Assembly (NCBI GenBank): GCA_050955105.1
Contig: JBPBQZ010000086.1
Coordinates: forward strand, 1 to 64,000
DNA: 64,000 bases
Direction of reading: 5' to 3'
Source of the DNA: JBPBQZ01 sp050955105
GTDB lineage: Bacteria; Pseudomonadota; Gammaproteobacteria; Burkholderiales; Burkholderiaceae
Shown piece by piece: positions 40,777 to 48,681 of the stretch. The notes below the pieces were generated by a model that was not told the origin of the DNA, ran no database searches, and worked only from the letters and a program-made list of their open reading frames with translations. Each line of letters starts with the position of its first letter. Position 1 is the stretch's first letter. The translations under genes and the position numbers were made by a program.

Positions 40777-42936
40777 TCAGCCGGCCTGTAGCGCTACCTC
40801 GACGCGATCGCGTCCCCGGGTCTTGGCGCGATACAAGGCGGTATCGGCGCGCGTGATCAACGATTTCGCATCGTCGCCATGCATATAGCTGGCGACCCCG
40901 AAGCTGCAGCTGAGGCGCACCCCGCCGACGAAAATATGCGCTTTCACGGCCACGCGCAGCCGTTCCGCCAAGGCTCGCGCGGTCTCGATATCGGTTTGCG
41001 GCGCCAACACCACGAACTCCTCCCCGCCCCAGCGCGCCAGCAGATCGCCGTGGCGGATCATACCGCTGACCAATTGCGAGATTTCAATCAACACCTGATC
41101 GCCGAGCGGATGTCCGTAGGCATCGTTGATGGCCTTGAAGTGGTCGATGTCATAAAGCAGTGCACACAGCGGCAGATGTTCGCGCGCCGCGCGTTCGGTT
41201 TCGGCGACCAGGCTTTGATTGAATTTGAGACGGTTGAAAATGCCGGTCAGCGCGTCGGTGGTGGCCTGCTTTTCCAGGCGCCGCGCGCGTGCTTCCAGGG
41301 CCAGCCGGTCGGCCAGACGCATGTTGTCCTGCATCAGCCGCTCGGTGCCCATCAAATGGATCAAGCTCAGCACGGCTACCAGCAAGGTGGCCAGTATGCC
41401 GAGCAGCCGGCTGGCGAAGAAGCGATCGACCGGGATCAACAAAAGCAAGCTCCAGTCCGGCTGCTGCTGGAGTCGGATATAGGCCTCGTCGCCCTGCAAG
41501 GTGATCCACGAGTCGTCGGTCAAACGCTTAGAAAACGCCGGGGCGCCGCTGGCTACGGCGCTAGGCTCCGAGGACGCGTCCGTGGCACGCGGCTGTGGCC
41601 ACAGCGGGCGGTCGAGCCACATCGGATTGGTTGCCAGAATCACCGTGCCAGCGGCGTCGGCCAACACAAAAGCGCGATTGAAGCGCGCGAAATCGTGTTC
41701 GAGACTGCGCAGGGATTTTTGCAGCACCAGCCGACCCAGCAGGCGCTGGGCCGCATCTCGCACATCGAACGCCACCGCATAGCTGCGCGCGCCATCCGTA
41801 GTGACGAAAACCACCCGATGCATGGCGGTGGCCGCCAGCAGCGAGGGATCGGGCGCGGCCGCCGTTTCCGACAACGCATCGACGACCGCGACTCGCATTA
41901 GTGTGCGCCCCTCGCGGTCGACCAGATATCCCACTTCCGCCGACGCCGCCTGCACGCTTTGGCGAAGCGCCGCCTGGGGCAATACGCAGCCGGCGCCCGC
42001 GCAGGTGAACCCCGCCTGCACGGCGCTCGAAGCGACCGTCATGCGCGCCACGCCGTCGAGCAGCGCGGTGTCTGCCGCCAGGCGACTCGACAATATATCA
42101 AGATCGCCGCTGGCCTGTTGGCGCACGCGATCGTTGTGCATCGTGCCCAGATATTGGGTAAGCGCCCAGCCCAAGCCGAAAATGGCCACGAATGCCAGCA
42201 GCATGCGACCGAACTGGCGTCTCAAATAGCGTGAATACTCCTGGCTGTCGCTCGCATCATTGAGTACCGACTCGCCCCACATCCGCCACACGGCGAACGC
42301 GGAAAGGCAAGCGGCCAAGCCGCGAATCAACTGTATCGGCGTGCCGGCGAGCAACCAGAACCAGGTTTCATCGAGCGTATTGGCTGGCCAGAAATCGAAA
42401 TCCGGCGTGCCTGCACCCGCGCAGCAGCCGTAGACCGCGAAGCCGCAGGCCGCCACATATGCCCAACGCCCTCTTTTACCGGATAGTCGGCGGGCGACGC
42501 CGCACAGCACGGCGGCGGTCCAGAGCGCGCCCGGCAGTGCCAGCAGGTAACGCGAGCTGAGGTTGGCCGCAAAGACACCGCCATCCCAGCTTTCGTACAG
42601 CAGTACCGCGGCGATCGGCAGGTAAATCCAACGCCCGACCGAGGGCCAAGGCAAACCGGCCGCACGCAGCCGGGCGAATTCGAACAGGCCGACGAAAGCG
42701 GCGCCCATGATTACCGCGCGCAACGCGGCGAACCAGCTCGCGTCGCCCACGCTGAGCGCCAGCAAGTCGAGCCATTCGCCAGCGCCGTGCAATATCCCGA
42801 AAAAGCCCAAGAGCCGCCAGGCAAAGCGGCTGGGCGCGCGCCGCGCAATGGCTAGACAGACGACGCCAAGCAGGACGAAGGAAAGTCCGTAGAAGAAGAA
42901 AATGAAATCGAGCTGAGTAACAAAAAAATCAGCCAT
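40777..42936 (-). CDS. Membrane diguanylate cyclase with an N-terminal multi-helix sensor and an extracytoplasmic domain
   Basis: 719 residues. About seven hydrophobic helices (residues 5-235) form an N-terminal membrane sensor. After another helix (about 248-268) comes an extracytoplasmic region (about 270-520) resembling a double Cache/CHASE-type fold. A last helix (about 520-540), a short coiled coil and a GGDEF domain follow. The active site is GGEEF, and RHGD five residues before it is an intact RxxD inhibitory I-site, so the enzyme should make cyclic di-GMP from two GTP with product inhibition. FGILHGAGEWLDLLA in the membrane part is a distinctive conserved block. No phosphodiesterase domain. 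Signal unknown. Confidence 0.92.
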   Translation of the reverse strand: MADFFVTQLDFIFFFYGLSFVLLGVVCLAIARRAPSRFAWRLLGFFGILHGAGEWLDLLALSVGDASWFAALRAVIMGAAFVGLFEFARLRAAGLPWPSVGRWIYLPIAAVLLYESWDGGVFAANLSSRYLLALPGALWTAAVLCGVARRLSGKRGRWAYVAACGFAVYGCCAGAGTPDFDFWPANTLDETWFWLLAGTPIQLIRGLAACLSAFAVWRMWGESVLNDASDSQEYSRYLRRQFGRMLLAFVAIFGLGWALTQYLGTMHNDRVRQQASGDLDILSSRLAADTALLDGVARMTVASSAVQAGFTCAGAGCVLPQAALRQSVQAASAEVGYLVDREGRTLMRVAVVDALSETAAAPDPSLLAATAMHRVVFVTTDGARSYAVAFDVRDAAQRLLGRLVLQKSLRSLEHDFARFNRAFVLADAAGTVILATNPMWLDRPLWPQPRATDASSEPSAVASGAPAFSKRLTDDSWITLQGDEAYIRLQQQPDWSLLLLIPVDRFFASRLLGILATLLVAVLSLIHLMGTERLMQDNMRLADRLALEARARRLEKQATTDALTGIFNRLKFNQSLVAETERAAREHLPLCALLYDIDHFKAINDAYGHPLGDQVLIEISQLVSGMIRHGDLLARWGGEEFVVLAPQTDIETARALAERLRVAVKAHIFVGGVRLSCSFGVASYMHGDDAKSLITRADTALYRAKTRGRDRVEVALQAG

Positions 42937-43052
42937 GTCTTCCGCTGGCGTTTGTTTTAGTTTTGTTCGTACACCGTGGCAGTATAGCCTCGCCTATCTC
43001 GATAACTTGCAAACCTTTCGGCAGACCTGCTTTAGGGGAATTTCTCTGTAGA

Positions 43053-43081
43053 ACGACGGCGCCAGGGGCGCGCGCCGTCGT
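43053..43081 (-). terminator. Hairpin after ada
   Basis: ACGACGGCGC and GCGCCGTCGT form a perfect 10-bp stem with a 9-base loop, 28 bp past the ada stop and before the cyclase start. Likely terminator, without a T-run. Confidence 0.5.
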
Positions 43082-43109
43082 GACCGCGCGCGGGGGACGA
43101 TAGCGCCGC

Positions 43110-44192
43110 CTAATTACTTTCGCGATCCAGCAAAGCGCGTTTGCGCGCAACGCCCCAGCGATAGCCGGACAACTCACCGTCGCTGCGCACCACGCGATGG
43201 CAGGGAATGGCCACCGCCAGGCTGTTGGCGCCGCAGGCCTGCGCCACCGCACGCACGGCTTTCGGCGCGCCGATGCGCGCGGCGATTTGCGCGTAGCTGG
43301 CGGTCTCGCCGAGGGGAATTTCGCGCAAGGCCTGCCAGACGCGTTCCTGGAACGCTGTGCCGCGTATGTCCAACGGCAGGTCGAGCCCGAGTGCCGGCAA
43401 TTCGACGAAGCCCACCACTTGCGCCACCAAGGCCTCGAAAGCCGCATCGCCACCCAGCAGCGTGGCGCGTGGAAAGCGATCTTGCAGCTCGCGCGCCAGT
43501 CTGTCGGGATCGTCGCCAAGCGAAATTGCGCAGACGCCGCGCGCGCTTTGCGCCACCAGAATGGCGCCGAGTGAACATTGGCCGATGGCGAAGCGGATTT
43601 CGGTGTTCTCGCCACCGGCCCGATAGCTGCTGGCCGTCATGCCCAGCATGCGGTCCGAGGCGGCATAGAAACGCCCGTTGGAATTGAAGCCGGCGTCGTA
43701 GAGTGCCGCCGTCACCGACGCACTGTGGCCGAGCGCCTGTCTCAATTTATGGGCGCGCTGCGCATCCGCGTAGGCCTTGGGAGTCAGGCCGGTGATCGCT
43801 TTGAAGACACGATGAAAGTGATACGGGCTCATGCCGGCGCTGGCCGCCAGCGTCTTCAATTCCGGGATCGCCTCCGCCGCGTCGATTTCCCGGCACGCCG
43901 CGTCGACCAGCGCCGCGTGGTGCGCGGCCACGCTGCTGGCGTCGGCAGCCTGACGGCGGCTGGGTCGATAGCCGGCGGCCTCAGCCGCCTCGGGCGTGGA
44001 GAAGAACTCGACATTTTCGAGACGCGGCAAACGCGATGCGCTGCTCGGCCGACAATAGACGCCGGTGGTTTTCACCGCGTAGACAAACTGTGCATCGGCG
44101 CTGGCATCGCGCGCCAATACCGCCAGCCAGCGCGGATCGACCGGCGTCGCGGTGCCCGACTCGCTCGCTGCGGCTTCAAGGGATCGCTTCAT
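43110..44192 (-). CDS. ada: Ada-like bifunctional regulator / O6-methylguanine-DNA methyltransferase with a degraded zinc site
   Basis: 360 residues from ATG at 44192 (E. coli Ada has 354). Order: N-terminal Ada domain, AraC-type HTH (SPYHFHRVFKAITGLTPKAY), then MGMT with the active site IPCHRVV (Cys331). In E. coli the first domain binds zinc through Cys38, 42, 69 and 72, and Cys38 takes methyl from phosphotriesters. Here Cys47 (VYCRPSS) matches Cys38, but the others are Ser51, Ser78 and Gln81. Zinc binding and methylphosphotriester sensing should therefore be lost or changed, while base repair by the C-terminal domain looks intact. A TTG at 44279 could add 29 residues. Confidence 0.9.
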   Translation of the reverse strand: MKRSLEAAASESGTATPVDPRWLAVLARDASADAQFVYAVKTTGVYCRPSSASRLPRLENVEFFSTPEAAEAAGYRPSRRQAADASSVAAHHAALVDAACREIDAAEAIPELKTLAASAGMSPYHFHRVFKAITGLTPKAYADAQRAHKLRQALGHSASVTAALYDAGFNSNGRFYAASDRMLGMTASSYRAGGENTEIRFAIGQCSLGAILVAQSARGVCAISLGDDPDRLARELQDRFPRATLLGGDAAFEALVAQVVGFVELPALGLDLPLDIRGTAFQERVWQALREIPLGETASYAQIAARIGAPKAVRAVAQACGANSLAVAIPCHRVVRSDGELSGYRWGVARKRALLDRESN

Positions 44193-44358
44193 GGGATTTT
44201 TGGGAAAGGAGACGCTTGGCGTCGATGCAGGCACTGTAGAGCGCCCTCGCACCGTCCGCACTCCGCCGCTTGCGGTCAAATTCCGTCAAGCATACCGCAG
44301 GGCTGCCGCTGCCTCGGTATGGCGCGCCTGAGCGGCGATGCCGCTGGCTTTCAGCGCT

Positions 44359-44720
44359 TCAAACCCGCGCCGCAACCCGACTCGAATGGCCATTCACACC
44401 GTTCCAACGTGCCGCCAACGCCAGCACGCCGGGCATCAACACTGCCCAGCCGGCGGCCAGCGCAACAGCGCCGGCATCACTTCGGGGAAGCGTACCGCAC
44501 CCAGCGCCGCACCGGCGCGGAATGACATCGGCCCGGCGATGCCCCCGAGCACTGCGGCTAAGCACCAGCGTCCCTTGAGCCAGTCGAACAGGGTGTTGAA
44601 CTGGACCGCAAACAAGGCCCATAGGGCCAGGATCCAATAAGGCGCAGTCCCCGCCATCAGCACGCCGTTCGGATAGACCAACAAGCCGGTGCGGGCCAGC
44701 AGGCTTTCCCAGAGCGGGAA
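44359..44720 (-). pseudogene. DUF2878 membrane protein, 5'-truncated and frameshifted
   Basis: LVYPNGVLMAGTAPYWILAL, FDWLKGRWCLAAVLGGIAGP and MSFRAGAALGAVRF are the well-conserved second half of DUF2878 proteins. The first 50-60 residues are missing: upstream the frame runs into the 3' end of the DUF2177 gene. After PEVMPALL a one-base deletion (near 44468) shifts the frame, and the natural continuation ALAAGWAVLMPGVLALAARW is read in another frame to 44359. DUF2878 normally accompanies the COG2907/DUF1365/CFA set, so this is an eroded member of the cluster to its right. Confidence 0.85.
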
Positions 44721-44724
44721 AATC

Positions 44725-45129
44725 TCAGCGCCCCAGCCAGAGTGCGACGCGATAGCCCACGCCTGCCGCGACCGCGCTGACGACGATACCCCAGATGGTG
44801 TCCACCAATACCAGCGTGAGGTTCCAGCGCGCGAGCGTCGCGTAGTTGGTCAGCTCATAAGTGGTGTAGGCAATCAGCCCAAGCATGGCGCCGCGCAATA
44901 CCGCGGTGCCGAGCGACTGGGTTTCGAAAGCCGGCGCTACCGCGAAGAAGATCAGTCCGATGAAATACACCAGATAAAACAGCAGGCCCGCGCCCAGTCG
45001 CATCGGATCGGCCAGCCAATCGCCCAGCGCATGGCGAAACATCGATACGCCGGCCAAACTGAGATAGGCGAAATCAAGGGCGAAGAACACCACCCCGCTG
45101 GCGATATAGGCAATCAGGTAACGCGACAT
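44725..45129 (-). CDS. DUF2177 membrane protein
   Basis: 134 residues, four predicted helices. YLIAYIASGVVFFALDFAYL and GLIAYTTYELTNYATLARW are the DUF2177 signatures. The function is unknown; it occurs with CFA-type lipid genes. Its end abuts the DUF2878 remnant. Confidence 0.88.
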   Translation of the reverse strand: MSRYLIAYIASGVVFFALDFAYLSLAGVSMFRHALGDWLADPMRLGAGLLFYLVYFIGLIFFAVAPAFETQSLGTAVLRGAMLGLIAYTTYELTNYATLARWNLTLVLVDTIWGIVVSAVAAGVGYRVALWLGR

Positions 45130-45190
45130 ATGCGACAGGCCTCTGCTACGTTGTACCGCCGGTCAGATTGACAGGCGGTCGTATCAAAAA

Positions 45191-45390
45191 TCAAACACCG
45201 CCGAGGAAATCCATCTTGCCGAGCGGCACGCCCTGGTGCCGCAAGATGTCGTAGGCAGTGGTGACGTGGAAGAAGAAATTCGGCAGCGCGAACTTCAATA
45301 AATAGTCTTGGCTGGCGAAATCGTGCGAGCCCGAGGCAAACTTCACGGTCACGGTACGAGCTTCGCTGCGGCTCTCAGAATGGCGCGGTG
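45191..45390 (-). pseudogene. DUF1993-family protein, C-terminal remnant
   Basis: About 65 codons without a start. YLLKFALPNFFFHVTTAYDI and LRHQGVPLGKMDFLGG followed by TGA are the characteristic end of DUF1993 proteins, which are about 170 residues long. The first 100 or so residues are absent; the homology fades at about 45390, right at the stop of the CFA-like gene, as if a deletion joined the two. No ribosome site. Confidence 0.82.
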
Positions 45391-46418
45391 GGCGACAACA
45401 GGTAGTGGCTCACGCCCCATTCACTGCCGTGTCGATGACCGAACAGGCCAATCGTCGAGAGCAGGAACAAGCGCCAGCGGCGCCGCCATAAGCCGGCATC
45501 CGCGCCGTAGACCTCGGCGAGGATGCGCTCGACCGAGTCGTCGTGTTCATCGAAATTGTCGAGCCAGGCCTGTGCCGTGCGCGCGTAGTGGGTCCCGTCC
45601 CAGCGCCATTGCTGTTCCAGCTGAAACACATTGCTGAACTGCTCGATCATCCGGTGACTGGGCATCAAGCCGCCGGTGAAGAAGTGCTGGGCGATCCAGT
45701 CGGTCGGGTCGCGATGGTCGAATCGATACGGCGCGGCACGATGCGAGAACACATGCAGGAACAGCTTGGCGTGGGGCGCCACCCAAGCGCGTACGCGCTG
45801 CAGCAAGGTATCCCAATTTGCCATGTGCTCGAACATCTCGATCGAAACCACGCGATCGAAAGGCGCGCTTTGCGGATCCGTGGCGAAACGGTTCATGTCT
45901 TCGGTCACCACGCGCACGTTGCGATAGCCGCCGGCTGCCAGGCGACTTTCGATATAGGCGCGCTGCGACGCGGAATTCGAGACAGCGGTGATGTGAGCGC
46001 GTGGATAGTGCTCAGCCATCCACAGGGTGAGCGATCCCCAACCACAGCCCAATTCCAGAATGCGCTGACCGTCCGCCAGTTGCGCGTGCTCGCAGCTCGC
46101 AGCCAGCGCCGCCTCTTCGGCCTGCGCCAAGGTGCTGTTTGCAGCGTCGAAGTAGCAACAGGAATACTTGCGGCGCGGTCCCAGCATGGCCTGGAAGAAA
46201 TCGGCAGGCACCTCGTAGTGCTGCGCATTGGCGTCGTCCGTATGAATCGCCACCGGGAACGCCTGCATGGCGGTGACGAAGTCCGCATCGGCCTGCGCTG
46301 GCGCGGCATTCAGCTTGCGCGCCGTGCGGCCCACGAGAAAGTCGATGCCGGACAGCGTGAGCCCGTCTGACAAAGGCAGGCGCTCGGCGGCGCGGATGGT
46401 GGCGGCGATCAGGTTCAT
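45375..46418 (-). CDS. CFA-synthase-like SAM methyltransferase, paralogue 1
   Basis: 347 residues. ILELGCGWGSLTLWMAEHYP is SAM motif I, YFDAANSTLAQAEEAAL the region before it, and SIEMFEHMANWDTLLQRV motif IV. It lacks the long N-terminal domain of classical cyclopropane-fatty-acid synthase and belongs to the shorter unsaturated-fatty-acid methyltransferase branch. It likely methylates phospholipid acyl double bonds. It lies third in a minus-strand operon, 56 bp after DUF1295, and differs clearly from the second CFA-like protein at 51026. Confidence 0.9.
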   Translation of the reverse strand: MNLIAATIRAAERLPLSDGLTLSGIDFLVGRTARKLNAAPAQADADFVTAMQAFPVAIHTDDANAQHYEVPADFFQAMLGPRRKYSCCYFDAANSTLAQAEEAALAASCEHAQLADGQRILELGCGWGSLTLWMAEHYPRAHITAVSNSASQRAYIESRLAAGGYRNVRVVTEDMNRFATDPQSAPFDRVVSIEMFEHMANWDTLLQRVRAWVAPHAKLFLHVFSHRAAPYRFDHRDPTDWIAQHFFTGGLMPSHRMIEQFSNVFQLEQQWRWDGTHYARTAQAWLDNFDEHDDSVERILAEVYGADAGLWRRRWRLFLLSTIGLFGHRHGSEWGVSHYLLSPTAPF

Positions 46419-46474
46419 GGCGGCTCGTTGCAGGAATAATGAGAGAGGGTTGGGCGCGGCACGCGTTTGGTATT

Positions 46475-47416
46475 TCAGGATGGACGCTGCGCGTCAGCGG
46501 GCGGCTTGGTCGTCGGACCAAGCGGCGCGGCGGGCGTGCGCTTGGGCGGCCACGGAAAAAACACCGAGGTACGCGCGGCGTAAGCACGCCACGCCGCGCC
46601 TCGCGAGCGCGCCATATGCGCTTCGAGCGGCGGCACCCCCGAGCCATGCGCGAGCAAGCCATACATCAGCAGCGGCGCGAGCAGCGTCAACCACCCTTCG
46701 GCGTAGGCCAGGTCGAGCGCCATCAATGGCCACGTCAGCCAGTTCATCCATTCGAAGAAATAATTCGGATGCCGCGACCAGCGCCATAGCCCCACATCGC
46801 AGACTGCCTGTTGCCGTTGCGGCGTATGACCGAATGCGCGCAACTGACGATCAGCCAGCGCTTCGCCGCCAATCGCCAGCAAGCACACCAGGCCGGCCAG
46901 ATAGTCGCGCCAGTCGCCCAGCACATCAGGGCGCGCGGCGGCCAGGCGCACCGCCAGCAGCAGCGGTACCCCGGCCAGGGCCTGCACCTGCAGGAAAGCG
47001 AACATGCGCCACGCCTGGGAGTCGCCCCACTCCTCACGCAGGCGCGCATAGCGCGGATCGTCGCCATGCCGCAGCGTGCGGCGCATGATGTGCGTGCCCA
47101 ACCGTAGTGACCACAGCGCGAGTAACAACGCGGCCAGCCATCGCCTGGGCGCAATCTGCGCAAGCGGTGCGGCGGCCGTTTCCGTTGCGGCATGCGGCCA
47201 CCATAAAGCGGCTGCCACCCCAACCACGCCCAGCCCAAAGGTCCAGCACACATCGATCCAGCCCGACTTGCCGCTGCGTTGCACGCTGGCCCAGGCTAGC
47301 GTCATGACAATCGCCATGGCCAGCCAGATGCACGACGCCGCAATGCCGGTGCCGGCCCAACTGACAGCCGCCGTCAACGCAGCGTCGAGGCCGAGATGCG
47401 TGGCGACCGAGCTCAT
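46475..47416 (-). CDS. DUF1295 (steroid 5-alpha-reductase-like) membrane protein
   Basis: 313 residues with six to seven helices. SGWIDVCWTFGLGVVGVAAA, LWRWSRHPNYFFEWMNWLTW and the C-terminal RAYAARTSVFFPWPP are the DUF1295 signatures; RHPNYFFE is the NADPH-binding region shared with isoprenylcysteine methyltransferase and steroid reductases. Probably a lipid-modifying reductase. ATG overlaps the stop of the alpha/beta hydrolase (ATGA). Confidence 0.9.
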   Translation of the reverse strand: MSSVATHLGLDAALTAAVSWAGTGIAASCIWLAMAIVMTLAWASVQRSGKSGWIDVCWTFGLGVVGVAAALWWPHAATETAAAPLAQIAPRRWLAALLLALWSLRLGTHIMRRTLRHGDDPRYARLREEWGDSQAWRMFAFLQVQALAGVPLLLAVRLAAARPDVLGDWRDYLAGLVCLLAIGGEALADRQLRAFGHTPQRQQAVCDVGLWRWSRHPNYFFEWMNWLTWPLMALDLAYAEGWLTLLAPLLMYGLLAHGSGVPPLEAHMARSRGAAWRAYAARTSVFFPWPPKRTPAAPLGPTTKPPADAQRPS

Positions 47417-48327
47417 GGCTGAACGTGCGCATCGATGAAATTGACGGTGTCACCGAACGATGGCGAGAGGAAGCGCAGCGCCGGTGCAAACGCGCCGATG
47501 ATCACGGTATGCGCGGCGCGCGGATACATGGTCAGGCTCACGTCGCCGCCCTTGGCGCGGATCGCCGCCGCCAAGCGCTCGGAATTGCCCGGGTCGACCA
47601 GCTTGTCGTTGCGCCCCGCCAGCAACAGCATCGGCGGCGCCACGCCACTCACATAGTTGATCGGCTGCGTCGCGGGCAGACCCGCCGGCGTAGTGAAGAT
47701 GGCGGCCAGCTTGTCGTCGTGTAGCGGCAGGAAATCATATGGACCGGCCAGCCCCACGGCGGCGCGTAGATCGCGTACCGGGTCCATCCCCACTTCGTGC
47801 AGCCAGCGTGGATCGAGCGCCAGCATCGCCACCATATATGAACCCGCCGAGTGGCCGACCAGCACCAGCTTATGCGGATCGCCACCGTACTGCGCCGCGT
47901 GCTGCTGGGCAAAGCGCACGGCCTGCGCGGTGTCGCGAATGAAATCGGGATAGTGCGCCTGTGGATAGAGCCGATAGTCGGGAATGAAAGTCAGGTAACC
48001 GTGGCGCGCCAAGGCGGCGCCGACGAAGCGGTAGTCGGCGCGCTTGCCTTCCTGCCAACTACCGCCGTAGATGAAGACCACCACAGGCAGACCGCCGCGC
48101 ATGTTGCCCGACGGCTGGTGCGGTTGATAGACATCGATGCCGTGCCGGTCGCCGGACGCGTATTGCAGATCGCGCGTAGTCGAGACGCCCGGGCCCGCTG
48201 CGGCGGCATCATTGAGCGCCGCTACGCAGCCGCCCAGGGCCGGCGCAAGGGACAGTAGCGCCAGCAACCGTGCTGCGGCTTTCGCGATTTTGCGTCCCCG
48301 AGCCATTACCACCACACGTCCTGCCAT
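47413..48327 (-). CDS. Alpha/beta hydrolase (carboxylesterase) with lipoprotein-like signal
   Basis: 304 residues. The N-terminus has a basic stretch, a hydrophobic core and LGGC, a plausible lipobox. VVFIYGGSW is the oxyanion-hole loop (HGGW-type with Tyr for His), LVGHSAGSYM the nucleophile elbow, and AGRNDKLV and PRAAHTV give the catalytic Asp and His. Resembles lipase/esterase proteins anchored to the envelope. AAGGAATAAGG precedes the ATG. First gene of the minus operon, about 195 bases from the predicted ECF-type start point. Confidence 0.88.
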   Translation of the reverse strand: MAGRVVVMARGRKIAKAAARLLALLSLAPALGGCVAALNDAAAAGPGVSTTRDLQYASGDRHGIDVYQPHQPSGNMRGGLPVVVFIYGGSWQEGKRADYRFVGAALARHGYLTFIPDYRLYPQAHYPDFIRDTAQAVRFAQQHAAQYGGDPHKLVLVGHSAGSYMVAMLALDPRWLHEVGMDPVRDLRAAVGLAGPYDFLPLHDDKLAAIFTTPAGLPATQPINYVSGVAPPMLLLAGRNDKLVDPGNSERLAAAIRAKGGDVSLTMYPRAAHTVIIGAFAPALRFLSPSFGDTVNFIDAHVQP

Positions 48328-48529
48328 TCCTTATTCCTTTATAGAGCCGCGCGGCCCGTCATACACCGCAGCACCCATCAGCACGTCGCGGGCCCGTTGC
48401 CGAATTACCAGCTGGGTCCTGATCTTGCGCAGGGGTTCCACGCATTGAGATAGATGCTGCCGACCTTGATCACCTCTACTCGCGCTCCGCTGGTCCGCTC
48501 GCTACTACTCGGCCCTTGGTTTTCATCAC

Positions 48530-48559
48530 CTTATACGCAGCGCTGTGCGCTTCGGATCA
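48530..48559 (-). promoter_or_regulatory. ECF-sigma (RpoE/ChrR-like) promoter, leftward
   Basis: Read on the minus strand: TGATCC (48559-48554), 18-bp spacer, TATAAG (48535-48530). TGATCC with an 18-bp spacer is the hallmark of promoters of the RpoE/ChrR (ECF11) singlet-oxygen regulon known from Rhodobacter and relatives. It would transcribe the hydrolase, DUF1295, CFA-1 and DUF2177 genes. Confidence 0.65.
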
Positions 48560-48618
48560 TGCGAATTCGTCAGGCGGCGGATTTTTTCCGAGCTCTTGTC
48601 TCGAAATGACCGGTTTGG

Positions 48619-48648
48619 TGATCCAATCCGGCGCCATGGCCGTACAAG
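48619..48648 (+). promoter_or_regulatory. ECF-sigma (RpoE/ChrR-like) promoter, rightward
   Basis: TGATCC (48619-48624), 18-bp spacer, TACAAG (48643-48648), about 33 bp before the COG2907 ATG. It has the same -35 and spacing as the leftward promoter and differs by one base in the -10, so the two halves of the cluster are likely co-activated. Confidence 0.65.
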
Positions 48649-48681
48649 TCCATATCAAGATCGTCATGGCGGCCATAGCGA

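Larger units (their letters stand above)
48328..48681. other. 354-bp divergent intergenic region of the lipid cluster
   Basis: Contains two outward-facing ECF-like promoters (48530-48559 and 48619-48648). Between the minus promoter and the hydrolase there is a roughly 195-base leader. In the leader a 36-codon frame from GTG 48441 stops one codon before the hydrolase ATG and in the same frame; it has no ribosome site. The small plus-strand frame at 48516 overlaps the promoters and is not considered a gene. Confidence 0.6.
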
